NCBI GenBank assembly: GCA_028751875.1
Contig: CM054158.1
Location: 4,860,167-4,924,166 of the forward strand
DNA: 64,000 nt
Direction: 5' to 3'
Origin: Rapana venosa
Taxonomy: Eukaryota; Mollusca; Gastropoda; Neogastropoda; Muricidae
Below are positions 36,130-47,445 of this stretch, piece after piece. Below the pieces are notes generated by a model. It was not told the DNA's origin and ran no database searches. It worked only from the letters and a program-made list of their open reading frames with translations. Position numbers and translations under genes: made by a program. Position 1 is the first letter of the stretch; each line of letters opens with the position of its first letter.

Positions 36130-36715
36130 ACACCCCCACAGAGATGTCGGGGTCGCCTGTCAGTATAAATAACAATAACCTTTTGGAAATTCCGTGCTAG
36201 GAATTCCCTCTTTTTTCTATCTATCTCCTTGTTTCTGCCTTGTTCCTTTTCTTCCTGTCACCTCCTTCTTGTCTATTTTGTTGTCTTGTTGGTTCCTTCT
36301 TCTGCCCTTTTTTTCCAGAAAAAAAACAAACTCAGAAAATAACCATTCTCTCCCACGCTGCCGAAGTGGAATGTACTGGGGCTGACTTGTCAGGCACTTG
36401 ACGCAGTGTGGCGTATTTTCGCTCATATGACAGACAACAATAGTTGTGTCTGAACGGACGACGACGACGACGACGAAGAAGAAGAAGAAGAAGAAGAAGA
36501 AGAAGAAGAGAAGAAGAAGAAGAAGAAGAAGAAATAGAAGAAGAAGAAGAAGAAGAAATAGAAGAAGAGAGAAGAAGAAGAAATAGAAGAAGAAGAAGAA
36601 ATAGAAGAAGAAGAAGAAGAAGAAGAAATAGAAGAAGAAGAAGAAATAGAAGAAGAAGAAGAAATAGAAGAAGAAGAAGAAATAGAAGAAGAAGGAAAAA
36701 GAAGAAAAAGAAAAC
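36130..36715 (+). mobile_element. D-family retroposon with expanded GAA tail
   Basis: gtcagtataaataacaataa, gaaattccgtgctaggaatt, ttctgccttgttccttttct, cctccttcttgtctattttg, tctctcccacgctgccgaag, tgacttgtcaggcacttgac, gacagacaacaatagttg, then (GAC)5 and about 235 bp of GAA/GAAATA repeats to 36,715. The Phe/Leu and Glu/Arg frames are translations of that tail. Confidence 0.85.
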
Positions 36716-36785
36716 TGAACTAAAATGTGAACCAACGTCATGGTCTTCCTGGTTATGAATGAATGGTTCTGTTGGAGGCAACAAG

Positions 36786-37215
36786 ATGGCGGGTCGGTGG
36801 TCTAGAGGTAATAACGCACCTGCCTAGAAAGCGAAAAGTCCGGGTCGGAGGTGTGCAGTGGTTCGATCCCTGTTTGGGCCCAAAACTTTTCCCCCATTCA
36901 TGAGACCATCAGTGGGGGTCTGGCTGCTAGTCTTTAGGATGAGACGATAAAGCGAGGTCCCGTTTGTTACAAATTATTCAGCGCACGTAAAAGAACCCAC
37001 GTCAACAAAAGAGTTGTCCCTGGCCAAATTCTTTAGATGAAAAAAAGCCACTCTGATAGGGAAACAAAATACAGTTGAAGACAGGAAAAGAAAATAATGG
37101 GTGGCGCTGCTCTTGTGGCGACGCGCTCGCTCTCCCCGGGGAGGGCAGCCCGAATTTCACGCTGAGAAATCTGCCGTGACTTAAAAGTGAAATAAAATAA
37201 AATAAAATAAAATAT
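36786..37215 (+). mobile_element. R-family SINE, full length
   Basis: The tRNA-like head ggtcggtggtctagaggtaa with B box gtggttcgatccctg (36,859-36,873) is followed by ggatgagacgataaagcgag, a block shared with the T family, then cgcacgtaaaagaacccacg, ttgtccctggccaaattctt, ggcgctgctcttgtggcgac, the palindromic tctccccggggaggg and atctgccgtgacttaaaagt, ending in a (AAAAT)n tail at 37,190-37,215. This is the reference copy for R in the window. Confidence 0.85.
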
Positions 37216-37439
37216 ACATAATGTTGAAGGGTTCCATACAGCTAGAGGAAGTCTTCTGGGTTTCTTCCTCTCTTATGACTCAGTCTTGTTGCTGATCTCT
37301 TTTTCCAAAATAAAACTACTGGCGTCCCGTCCTCATTGTGTGTGTTGTTCCTGAGCCACGATGCATCAAAGCCACACGCTAGGGCCAACCAACCCGTGCC
37401 AACTCAACTCGGCTCAAAATTTATCTCTACGTATTGTTC

Positions 37440-37565
37440 CTTGATCACAAAATATCTTCTTCGTTGTCGTGGTCGAACGTTCAGACAGCAACTCTTGTTG
37501 TCTGTCGTTTGCTGCCGTTAAGCGCCTGACAAGTCAGGCCCAGCGCCTCCGACTTCACATAGGCG
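37440..37565 (-). mobile_element. D-family retroposon, 3' part, minus
   Basis: The sequence runs gaacgttcagacagcaactc, ttgttgtctgtcgtttgct, gttaagcgcctgacaagtca and ccgacttcacataggc, the reverse complement of the D 3' half. 37,216-37,439 shows no gene. Confidence 0.75.
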
Positions 37566-37634
37566 TGTTACAAATCACAGACATTTTTTTCCTAATTTTA
37601 AAATAAAATTAAAATAAGCAAGAAAAAGTTGTAA

Positions 37635-37636
37635 AC

Positions 37637-37710
<74 letters not shown>
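37635..37710. repeat. (CT)n microsatellite
   Basis: About 70 bp of uninterrupted CT directly upstream of a T-family SINE. Confidence 0.98.
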
Positions 37711-37711
37711 G

Positions 37712-38173
<462 letters not shown>

Positions 38174-38402
38174 ATCGTAATGCACTCTACATACTATCCA
38201 ATATTCACGCTCAATGTGGCGAAACGTGGAAGAACGAGGTCAATCCTGGTCTAAGGGAAGAAACTCGTTAAATAACCACCGTAAGCTGTCAAGCCAGTAC
38301 TCTCCCTTTATTGGGCTTATAATTATTATTTAGTTGTCCGCGGGTTCTGTTTGAATCACTGTGGGGGGGGGGGGGTTGGGGGGGAGGGGGGGCTTATTCT
38401 CT

Positions 38403-38610
38403 TATCTCGAGGATAATGGAATAAGCACTTATGTGCTTTTTTACATCCAGTCCCCGTGTGTATGCGGTTTTGTAAATTCTGTCATCTGTTCCCACCGGCA
38501 CACAATGGCCTACTCTTACCAAAAGCGGAACAGGATTTAACGTGTGCGCAAAATGTTCTGCGTGCGTTCGCACACGGGGCCTCGGTTTATAGTCTCATCC
38601 AAAGACAGAA
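38403..38610 (-). mobile_element. T-family SINE, 5'-truncated, minus
   Basis: Begins tcgaggataatggaataagc and runs through tcccaccggcacacaatggc to the block ggggcctcggtttatagtct, stopping before the head. 38,171-38,400 is unremarkable apart from G runs at 38,364-38,393. Confidence 0.85.
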
Positions 38611-38880
38611 TCTGATCATTAGCATTCGAAAGAAAACCAGAGAAAAGCAAATCCACATATCTCTTTGTTTCTCTCATTGGTTTTCCAGCCAATATGAGGG
38701 AATGAAGACAAGAAGAGGTGTGATTTGTCAATCTAGTGTTTGTGGGGTTAACATAGGAGCTTCAGCTCTTAAAGAGTTGCTGTCACAGTCGTGATGTGGC
38801 CTTTGCAGTCTGCAGGACTGTACACATGACTGTATTGAAGTGAAGGTGTACAGTATAGAACTATGTCACCAGTTATATTG

Positions 38881-40462
38881 AAGAGAAAGCAGCAACATCA
38901 AGAGCACCCTCGCCATTACCTATACTGAGGGAAGAAGTGGAAGAAGCCATCCGCAGCTTACCAGTAGGAAAGTCCCCAGGAGCAGACAATATACCAGCAG
39001 AGCTGCTCAAGCATGGTGGCGAAACAGTCATCACATATGTTACAGCTATCTGTCAGAAGATTTGGGAGACAAAACAGTGGCCAACAGACTGGACACAATC
39101 ACTCATCATACCCCTGCCCAAGAAGGGGAATTTACGCCAATGCCAAAACTATAGAACAATCAGCCTCATCAGCCACGCCAGCAAGATCATGCTCAAAGTT
39201 ATTTTGAATCGACTCAAGAAGGAGGCAGAAGAACACCTTGCAGAGGAACAAGCTGGGTTCAGGGCAGGCAGGAGCACAATCGAACAGATTTTTAACTGCC
39301 ACATCATGATGGAAAAACATCTTCAACATCAGAGAGACCTGTTCCACAACTTCATCGACTTCAAGAAGGCTTTTGACAGAGTATGGCACGAAGGCCTGTG
39401 GCAGGTCCTCAGAATGTTTGGCATTGAAGAAGGACTAGTGCAAACCATTCAAGCACTATACAACACTGCAAGCAGTGCAGTCCTTCTGAACAATCAGGTC
39501 GGAGACTACTTCAAAACCACAGTTGGGGTCCGACAAGGATGCCTGTTATCTCCAGTCCTGTTCAATCTGTTCTTGGAAAACATCATGAGAGAGACCCTCC
39601 ATGACTTCCACCCTACCATCTCCATTGGCGGCAGACCCCTCAACAACTTACGGTTTGCCGATGACATTGACCTCATGGGCGGAAGCAACACAGAGCTGCA
39701 AGATCTTACGACCAGACTTGAGAACAGAGCTGGAGCATATGGGATGGAGGTGAGCTCGGAGAAAAGTAAAGTACTTGTGAACAGCACGAGCAATGCCACC
39801 GCTAAAATTTACATGAACGGCCAACAACTGGAGGAGGTAGACGCTTTTAAATACCTCGGCGCTACACTCACAAAGGACGGGCGATCGACGACAGAAATCA
39901 AAGTCAGAATAGCCATGGCAACATCTTCCATGACAAAACTCACCACCATATGGAAAAGTAAAGAGATCAGTTTCCCAATCAAACTAAAGCTCTACAAAGC
40001 CCTAATTCAGTCGATCCTGCTGTACGGAAGTGAAACCTGGACATTGACTGCTGAAACAGCAAAGCGAATCCAGTCATTCGAAACAAAATGCCATAGAAAA
40101 CTACTGGGCATATCCTGGAGAGAACGAAAGACCAACGAATTTGTCAAGAGTCAAATAACACGGCTGGCAGGTCCACAGGAACCCCTTCTCACCATCGTCA
40201 AGAAGAAAAAGCTGACATGGTTCGGCCACGTCACCCGCCACAACACTCTGCCCAAAACAGTACTGCAGGGAACACTCGAAGGTGGCAGAAGGAGGGGAAG
40301 ACAGAACAAGTCATGGATGGACAACATCAGAGAATGGACCAGGATGAATGACTCGGCACTACTGCGCAGAGCCGAGGACCGAGATGGATGGAGGAGGCTT
40401 ACCACGGCATCGTCTTTCATGTCTCCCCCACGACCGCCAAGGTCACGGGTCTGATGATGATG
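38881..40462 (+). mobile_element. 5'-truncated LINE with open reverse-transcriptase frame
   Basis: A non-LTR retrotransposon sits inside a minisatellite unit. The minisatellite reads ...ccagttatattg before it and resumes attgtacatatgactg after it, giving a probable 6 bp duplication atattg (38,875-38,880 and 40,463-40,468). The 3' end is a (TGA)n simple repeat overlapping the stop codon, with essentially no 3' UTR, as in RTE-type elements. The endonuclease domain and 5' UTR are missing. Clade assignment as RTE-like is an inference. Confidence 0.9.
38883..40454 (+). CDS. Reverse transcriptase of the LINE, partial ORF2
   Basis: The frame is open from the insertion junction to TGA at 40,452-40,454, about 523 codons. 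No natural start exists because the 5' end is truncated. Motifs in order: GKSPGADNIPAELLK, PLPKKGNLRQCQNYRTISLI, EEQAGFRAGRSTIEQIF, FIDFKKAFDRVWHEGLW, VGVRQGCLLSPVLFNLFLEN, the catalytic FADD in LRFADDIDLM, FKYLGATLTKDG (thumb), SILLYGSETWTLTAET, KLTWFGHVTRHN and LEGGRRRGRQNKSW. All RT catalytic aspartates (FKKAFD and FADD) are present. No frameshift or stop occurs, so the insertion is probably young, but it cannot act alone without the endonuclease. Confidence 0.9.
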   Translation, partial: EKAATSRAPSPLPILREEVEEAIRSLPVGKSPGADNIPAELLKHGGETVITYVTAICQKIWETKQWPTDWTQSLIIPLPKKGNLRQCQNYRTISLISHASKIMLKVILNRLKKEAEEHLAEEQAGFRAGRSTIEQIFNCHIMMEKHLQHQRDLFHNFIDFKKAFDRVWHEGLWQVLRMFGIEEGLVQTIQALYNTASSAVLLNNQVGDYFKTTVGVRQGCLLSPVLFNLFLENIMRETLHDFHPTISIGGRPLNNLRFADDIDLMGGSNTELQDLTTRLENRAGAYGMEVSSEKSKVLVNSTSNATAKIYMNGQQLEEVDAFKYLGATLTKDGRSTTEIKVRIAMATSSMTKLTTIWKSKEISFPIKLKLYKALIQSILLYGSETWTLTAETAKRIQSFETKCHRKLLGISWRERKTNEFVKSQITRLAGPQEPLLTIVKKKKLTWFGHVTRHNTLPKTVLQGTLEGGRRRGRQNKSWMDNIREWTRMNDSALLRRAEDRDGWRRLTTASSFMSPPRPPRSRV

Positions 40463-40896
40463 ATATTGTACATATGACTGTATTGAAGTGAAGGTGTACT
40501 GTATAGAACTATGTCACCAGTTATATTGTACACATGGCTGTATTGGAGTAAAGGTGTACTGTACAGAACCATGTCACCAGACAGTTACACTGTACACATG
40601 ACTGTATTGGAGTGAAGGTGTACTGTATAGAACTATGTCACCAGACAGTTACACTGTACACATGACTGTATTGGAGTGAAGGTGTACTGTATAGAACTAT
40701 GTCACCAGACAGTTACACTGTACACAGGATTAAAGTGAAGGTGTACATAGATCCATGTCACCAGTTATACTGTACACATGACTGTATTGGAGTGAAGGTG
40801 TACTGTATAGAACTATGTCACCAGTTACACTGTAAACATGACTGGATTGGAGTGAAGGTGTACTGTATAGAACTATGTCACCAGACAGTTACACTG

Positions 40897-41101
40897 TAAT
40901 AATAATAATAATAATAATAATAAATGGAACTTATATAGCGCTATATCTTGCAAAGACAAATCAAAGCCCATGCATTCGACCTAATCTTACACAGTCATAC
41001 AACCAGTGACAAATAATCAATAGTTCAAACAGATATTAAAAACATGGTACCTGCAGACCAAATCTATGAAATAAAATTGCAATAGTCAAATGTTTTTCAA
41101 A

Positions 41102-41144
<43 letters not shown>

Positions 41145-41826
41145 CATATACTTTAGCAGGGTGATAGGACATGGGTTAGTGAAGGGTGGGATAGTTCTGA
41201 TATGAGACAGGAGGGGGGAAATCTTAGGTTTGAAATAAATGTCTTGAGGCTGGATTTAAAAGTGTCATAGCTAGGCTTCTGGCGAAGAGAGAGAGGGAGC
41301 TCATTACAGGTCGATGGACCCGAAAGAGAGAAAGAGTGGCGGCCAACAGTAGATTGTTTGAATCTACTTATTCATAGGCACAAGGTATCTGCAGCAGAGC
41401 GGAGGGAACGTGAAGGAGTGTACAGGTTAAGACATTCACAGAGGTAGGAGGGTGCAGTTTTGTGGAGACATTTGTAACAGAGGGTACTGATCTTATATTC
41501 TACTCTCTGTGGCACAGGCAGCCAGTGGAGAGATCGCAAGAGGGGGGTAATGTGCTCAGATTTTTCTTTCTGAGAACTAGTCGAGCTGCAGAGTTTTGTA
41601 TACGTTGAAGGGAGTGGATAGATGATGCTGGCAGACCAGACAAAAGAGAATTACAATAGTCCAGACGTGAAAGAATGAGAGAAGTGACAAGTTTGGCTGT
41701 TGCATCCGTGGACAGGTACTTTCGAATTGCACTAATACGCCGTAACTGATAGTAGCACGACTGACAGGTCTGGGTGATGAATTTTTGCATAGAGTGTGTT
41801 GTCGATAACAACACCTAGGTACTTCA
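40897..41826 (-). mobile_element. 5'-truncated CR1/L2-like LINE
   Basis: The minus-strand frame 41,814-41,500 contains QTCQSCYYQLRRISAIRKYL, LILSRLDYCNSLLSGLPASS and LQRIQNSAARLVL, the conserved post-palm region of CR1/L2/Jockey-type reverse transcriptases. A frameshift separates it from an upstream LGVVIDNTL motif, and others follow. The 3' UTR contains tagcgctatataagttccat-type sequence and ends in (TTA)n, seen on the plus strand as (TAA)n at 40,897-40,923. An internal CA tract lies at 41,103-41,141. It lies inside the 64 bp minisatellite. Confidence 0.8.
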
Positions 41827-42659
41827 CAGCATTGAAGTGAAGGTGCACATAGATCCATGTCACCAGTTATACTGTACACATGACTGTATTGGAGTGAAGG
41901 TGTAATGTATAGAACTATGTCACCAGACAGTTACACTGTACACAGGATTGAAGTGAAGGTGTACATAGATCCATGTCACCAGTTATACTGTACACATGAC
42001 TGTATTGAAGTGAAGGTGTAATGTACAGAACTATGTCACCAGTTAAACTGTAAACATGAATGGATTGGAATGAAGGTGTACTGTATAGAACTATGTCACC
42101 AGATAGTTACACTGTAAACATGAATGGATTGGAGTAAAGGTGTACTGTATAGAACTATGTCGCCAGTTACACTGTAAACATGAATGGATTGGAATGAAGG
42201 TGTACTGTATAGAACTATGTCACCAGACAGTTACACTGTAAATATGAGTGGATTGGAGTAAAGGTGTACTGTATAGAACTATGTCACCAGACAGTTACAC
42301 TGTAAACATGAATGGATTGGAGTGAAGGTGTACTGTATAGAACCATGTCACCAGACAGTTACACTGTACACAGGATTAAAGTGAGGATGTAGGCTACATA
42401 GAACTATGTTACCACAAAAAAGTAGTAAATTAAAAGAAAGAACCCTGTCACCAGACAGTTATATACTGTTCACATGAGTGATTTGGAGTGAAGATGTAGG
42501 CTACACAGAACTATGTCCCCAGACAGTTATACTGTTCACATGAGTGATTTGGAGTGAAGATGTAGGCTACACAGAACTATGTCACCAGACAGTTATCTTC
42601 AGCTGTGGATGATAACAAGTGATAAAAAAGGATCTGCTGTCTCGTCTGCCACAAATTTC

Positions 42660-42783
42660 TCTCTCTCTCACCCCACACACACACACACAAAACACAACAC
42701 ACAGGCACACACACACACACTCTCTCTCCCTCTCACACACACACACACACACATACACACACACATACACAAACACCACACAG

Positions 42784-42823
<40 letters not shown>

Positions 42824-42865
42824 TCTCTCTCTCTCTCTCTCTCTCTGTGTATGCATATGATTATT
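42660..42865. repeat. CA and CT microsatellites
   Basis: CA-rich 42,672-42,785 with CT islands, CT 42,786-42,846, then a short (ATT)n run. Confidence 0.95.
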
Positions 42866-43560
42866 ATTATTAAGCACAGAGCACATGACTGATCAGCTTG
42901 CTCACAAATAACCCCAAAAAGACACAGACACATCGCAATGTTAACACCTTTTTTAATTTCATTTAATTCAATTCAAATAAAACACAATCAGGAGGCAACT
43001 GTTTAAATACATGTTTTCATAAAAACAAACTCACTCCTAGAAAAAATATCATGTGCATGCCTGCAGGAAAACACTGAATATCTTTTACTTACACTCTTTC
43101 TCCAGTCGTTATATTCTTCCTTCGCTTCTTCTGTTCCTCCAACCCTCCTCATCCCTGCCTCCTCCCTCCCCACAACTTTTCATTCATCCTTCTTTCATTC
43201 CTTACCCCAACCCCCTGTCAAGACCCCTTAACTCTTCCTCCTTGAAAAAAAAAAAAGACACAAAAAAACCCAACAAAAACAAATACCACTTGTGATTACT
43301 GTTTTTTTAAACAAAAAACATTTTGACCCCCAAAAAAGGTGTGTTTTTTAAACATAAGTAACATTCTACCTCAAAAGATACAATCATTTCAATAGCTTTC
43401 ACATATTTGATTTACAATCTTTTTTTTTAAAGATGTAACATTTTGATTTTTTATTAAAGAAAGAAAAATACACATAAATATCTTGACTTCAAACATATTT
43501 ATGTTATCAGCTCTTCACAATTTAAAAATAAAAGAGATATGCAGATCTGATTAATAAAAA
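42866..43560. other. AT-rich unique sequence, no gene seen
   Basis: A- and T-rich with homopolymer runs (43,244-43,260; 43,421-43,428). No frame, splice pattern or repeat family was recognised. Confidence 0.6.
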
Positions 43561-43589
43561 GTAATACGAGTGTGCACGCACACATTCTC

Positions 43590-43592
43590 TCT

Positions 43593-43632
<40 letters not shown>

Positions 43633-43643
43633 CCGAACACACA

Positions 43644-43720
<77 letters not shown>
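43590..43720. repeat. (CA)n and (CT)n microsatellites
   Basis: CA 43,594-43,632 and CT 43,645-43,711. Confidence 0.98.
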
Positions 43721-43721
<1 letters not shown>

Positions 43722-44329
43722 ATTATTTGATTGGCTCATGATTTTCCTTTCATAATGATTAAATATAACCCTAGTATGAGATTAGTGTTACAAATTACAA
43801 CAAAATGAAGATTCATTCAAAACACTAGCTAAAAACAACTAAAGTCTTTAAGAGGAACAAGTCATATTTTTTTGCCACTGCCATCAGCTGTCTTGGAATG
43901 TGAAAAAAAAGGACAAAAATTAATGACTTGTTTCCCCTAAAGAAATAGCTATAGTAGGTCTAGCATAAGCCATGGCAACAGTTTAAGTTTAAGCTAGGCC
44001 AGTAGTTTACATCTCTCTCTCTCATACACACACACACACACACATTACATAAGATGGACCCCATACTCTGCCTTGCTCTTTAGCAGGCAAGACTTTCTGA
44101 CAAAATTCTGCATATGTTAACTTTTATTTTTTAAACTGCATATGTTGGCCACTCACCATTCTGATGACAAACATCAGCAACTACATTCATGTTGCCAAAT
44201 TTTTGCATTTTCAACTTTCTCTTTGAATCCCATTGCATTTGCAGTTTGTCGTTTTGGGTTTTAGTTTGTTTTTGTTTTGTTTTGTTTTGGGGGAGGGTTG
44301 TTTTTCAATTTGTAATGCAGAAGATTAAC
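43721..44329. other. Unique AT-rich sequence, no gene seen
   Basis: Short CT and CA runs at 44,013-44,045 and a T/G-rich run at 44,262-44,300. Nothing coding recognised. Confidence 0.6.
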
Positions 44330-45168
44330 TATCACTCACTCACTCATCCCTTGGTCGGGACGACCGTTGGGGTACCCGCACAGACGCTGCAAGTGGACCG
44401 CCAAATGGTTCTGTCCTGGGCTGCTTTCAGGTTTGGTACAGTGAGGCCGGTCCACTCCTTGATGTTGGATATCCAGCTTTTGCGTGGTCGTCCCTGCCTC
44501 CTTGCTCCTTCCACCATTCCCTGCAGGACTGTCTTTGACAGGCTGTTATGCCTTGCTGTGTGGCCAAACCACTTCAGTTTCCTCCGTTTGACTGTATCTA
44601 GCAATGGTTCTTGTTTGCCAGCCCGTGCCTCGATCTGCTGCCAGACGTAGTCATTGGTTTTATGGTCTCTGTAGGTGATGTTCAGGATCTGCCTGAGGCA
44701 CTTCATCTCAAAGGCTTGAATGCGACGTTCTAAATCGGCAGTAAGTGTCCATGCTTCACAGCTGTACAAGGCAATGGATGTGACGAGTGCCTTGTAGAGT
44801 CTGACCTTAGTGTGGGTTCTGATGTTGTAGTTTCTCCACACTTTCGCCAGCTTAGTCATGGAGGAGAGTGCCACAGCAAGTCTGATCTTCACCTCTTGTG
44901 TGCTCGTACCTTCTTTGGTGATGACTGCTCCAAGGTACTTGAAAGTTTCTACCTCCTCTAGTGTCTCGCCACTCATCTTGATGCTGGTGGGAGTGGTCGG
45001 TGTGGTACTGTTCACTAGGATCTTGCTCTTTTCCGTGCTGATCTCCATACCGTGGGCATTGGCTGATGTTTCCAGTCTGGTGGTGAGATCCTGGAGTTCT
45101 TCTTCACTGCGGCCCATGAGATCAATATCGTCTGCGAATCGAAGATTGCAGACTGGCCGCACATTAAA
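44330..45168 (-). mobile_element. 5'-truncated LINE, second copy of the FADD group
   Basis: The minus-strand 3' end is (TGAG)n overlapping the stop codon (TGA at 44,346-44,344). The 5' limit is near 45,160-45,168, just before NLRFADD. It belongs to the same general LINE group as 38,881-40,462 but a different subfamily (about half the residues shared by eye). No clean target-site duplication was found. Confidence 0.8.
44344..45160 (-). pseudogene. Reverse-transcriptase C-terminal half
   Basis: The open frame reads NLRFADDIDLMGRSEEELQD, EISTEKSKILVNSTTPTTPT, EVETFKYLGAVITKEGTSTQ, LYKALVTSIALYSCEAWTLT, RRKLKWFGHTARHN, LQGMVEGARRQGRPRKSW and a C terminus ending VVPTKG. The palm motif FADD and everything after it are present. 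The fingers, first catalytic aspartate and endonuclease are absent. The open frame continues upstream of the element (to 45,228) into unrelated sequence, which should not be counted as protein. Confidence 0.85.
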
Positions 45169-45920
45169 AATTCCGTAATTCATGTCAGTGATCAGAGGGT
45201 TATGGAAAAAAACAAATATACCCAGCATGCATACTGTACTGGAGATGGATGGGCTCCTCCAGGCTCAACTTGCCTGCGATACATGGCCTGAAAAGTTCAG
45301 TAAAGAGCCCCAATGATTCCTAGGGGATTTATGTAAGAAGAATGAATGAAATGTATTATAGCACCGGAAACTTCTGAAGAAAAAGATGACATATTCAGTA
45401 AAATACTGATGTACTTTTTTTTGTTCATCTTCATGACACACTTGAAATTACAGTGAAACTGAGGGGAAAGAGGGGGGGGGGGATAGAGAATACAGTAACA
45501 TTGAGGTTGACAACACTCATGCACATATTTTTTTTTCATTTGTCTCTCCTCTCTTTAAATTATTGTATTAACATGATGTTACTATAGTAAAATACTAATT
45601 TAGGTGGTTTTTTTATAAAAGTAGTGAAGAGATTAGTGGCACAGTACTATGGCAATAGGCTCTCCTTGGGGAGAGAGGCCTACATTATTTCCATACATCA
45701 AAACATGCTGTGGCTACCCAGACTATACTGTACAGTGCAATGCAGTAGAGAACAGTGCAATGCAAAACAATGCAAATAAAATACAGCACCATACCATAAC
45801 ATTAACGTACTATGATTTACCATACCACACCACACCATGCCATAACTTACCATACCGTACCACAACATACAATCATATCATATACCACACCATTCCCCAC
45901 AATACCATATATACACAATA
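45169..45920. other. No gene seen; degenerate ccatac/ccaca repeats
   Basis: A G run at 45,472-45,482, and imperfect short repeats of the cataccata/ccacacca type at 45,780-45,910. Confidence 0.6.
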
Positions 45921-45924
45921 CCAG

Positions 45925-46257
45925 GAAGGAAGGTGGCAGGATGGTTAAGACGTTTGTCTGCCAACAAGTATACCGTGAGGTTCTGGGTTCAATTCCCAGC
46001 CTCGCCCTTTCTTCCCAGTTTGACAAAAAAATCGAACTGAATGTCAAAGTCCTTCGGATGAGACTATAAACCGAGGCCCCGTGTGCGAACGCGTGCAGAA
46101 CATCTTGCGCACACGTTAAATCCTGTTCCGCTTTTCGAAAGTGTAGGCCATTGTGTGCCGGTGGGAAAAGATGACAAAATTTACAAAACCGCATACACAC
46201 GGGGACTGCATGTAAAAAAGCACATGAGTGCTTATTCCATTATCCTCGATATATTTT
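45925..46257 (+). mobile_element. T-family SINE, subfamily with a second tRNA-like head
   Basis: The head ggtggcaggatggttaagac (A-box region) and ctgggttcaattcccagc (B box) is followed by cctttcttcccagtttgac, then joins the common T body at ccttcggatgagactataaa and ends at ttattccattatcctcgata. The head and first 60 bp differ from T1 (37,712), while the body is nearly identical. Confidence 0.88.
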
Positions 46258-46261
46258 TTTT

Positions 46262-46350
46262 TAAACAGTCATCTGAGCGCTTTGATTTGTTGCTTTACAA
46301 GATTCAGAGCTATATAAATTCCATACATTATTATAATTATTAATACCAAA
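46262..46350 (+). mobile_element. CR1/L2-like LINE 3' tail
   Basis: gagcgctttgatttgttgct, acaagattcagagctatata, aattccatacattattataa: the terminal part of the family seen reversed at 40,897. It abuts the T element directly. Confidence 0.65.
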
Positions 46351-47040
46351 CAAATCAACAAAGAATTCTGTTCACTACCTGCTCAACTAACAATACATAC
46401 AATCTGCTAGCAGCAGTCATTCCCCCCCTAAAAAAAAACTATTAAAAAAAAATAAAACCGTAAAAGTTGAACTGTCAGGGCATTTTGATACATATGGAAC
46501 AGTTCAACGAACAACAACAAAAAGCAAAATACACAACATGCACAACGACCATCATCAGGGATAACAATAGTAATAATAATAACAATGATGTAAATTTTAC
46601 TGTTTACATTTCTCAAGGAATGAATGAATGAAGTCTTTCTGCTTGGTTTTTTTTAAAATATTGTACTCTTTAAAAAAAATGATTATTTTGTTCTCTTTTG
46701 TCTTAAAAGACATCACCCTTCTTTCTGATCTAAAATTAGTCTTCCACAATACGTCTGTAGAGGTCAAGAGTGTCATGACAAAACACAATGAGAAATGATT
46801 GTCCGATGAACTAACTCATGACAGCTCATTTCTGACACAAGAGTAAGTCTCTATAACTCTCTCCACCCCCACCCCCCCAACCCCCATCCTCCCAGAAGTG
46901 TACTTTGATATTCATGAAATCAAAGAGACAAATCTGTCAGTTTTATTTTTTTCCTTTTTTCTTCTTTTTTTGAAGGAAACATGATTTCTCAAGCAACACC
47001 AAAGGTTGTTTGTGTTTTTTTGTTGGTTGTTTGGTGTGTT
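46351..47040. other. AT-rich sequence, no gene seen
   Basis: Poly-A and (AAT)n runs and a C-rich stretch at 46,863-46,893. No coding or repeat family recognised. Confidence 0.6.
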
Positions 47041-47376
47041 GTGTTGGTGTAGTGTGTGTGTTGTGTCACTGTGGTGTGTGTGTGTGTGTGTGTGTGTGCG
47101 TGTGTTGTGTGTGTGTGGTTGTGTGTCGAGTGTTGACTGCATGTGGTGTGCATGTGAAGGGGGATGGGGTGGGGAGGGGAATTGTTGATTTCTGTTTCTT
47201 TAAAGGCACTTTCACTCATTCTGTCTCCCCCCCCCCTCCTCCCCCTTCCCAATACCCCCATAAAATAACTGAATGTTCACCTGCACAAAGCATTCAAGAG
47301 AACAATGGAAGCATCATTTCTGTCTTGTATTATCCTTTCTTTTGAGGAGCTTGTGCTTATATGAATAAATATTTGA

Positions 47377-47431
<55 letters not shown>

Positions 47432-47445
47432 CTCCCCTTCCTTAT
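47041..47445. repeat. TG, poly-C and CT tracts
   Basis: TG-rich 47,050-47,130, C-rich 47,226-47,250 and CT 47,378-47,430. Confidence 0.9.

Larger units (their letters stand above)
38815..42600. repeat. 60-64 bp minisatellite, interrupted by two retrotransposons
   Basis: The units contain atgactgtattggagtgaag, tgtactgtatagaactatgt and caccagacagttacactgta. Some lack the cagacag extension. One unit lies at 38,815-38,880, several at 40,463-40,896 and about a dozen at 41,828-42,600. The gaps are a LINE (38,881-40,462) and a second LINE (40,897-41,826). Units at the right end (42,360-42,600) form a distinct variant with gatgtaggctacacagaact. No coding frame is consistent with its length variation. 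Confidence 0.92.

Noticed and set aside
36217..36784. Poly-Phe/Leu and poly-Glu/Arg frames
   Set aside because: Both strands of the GAA tail of a D-family retroposon.
38815..42600. CRISPR-like array of regularly spaced repeats
   Set aside because: Units of 60-64 bp are continuous tandem repeats without unique spacers, in an animal genome with LINEs and introns.
45160..45228. N-terminal extension of the 44.3 kb reverse-transcriptase frame
   Set aside because: Residues upstream of NLRFADD have no similarity to reverse transcriptase; the open frame runs by chance into flanking DNA.
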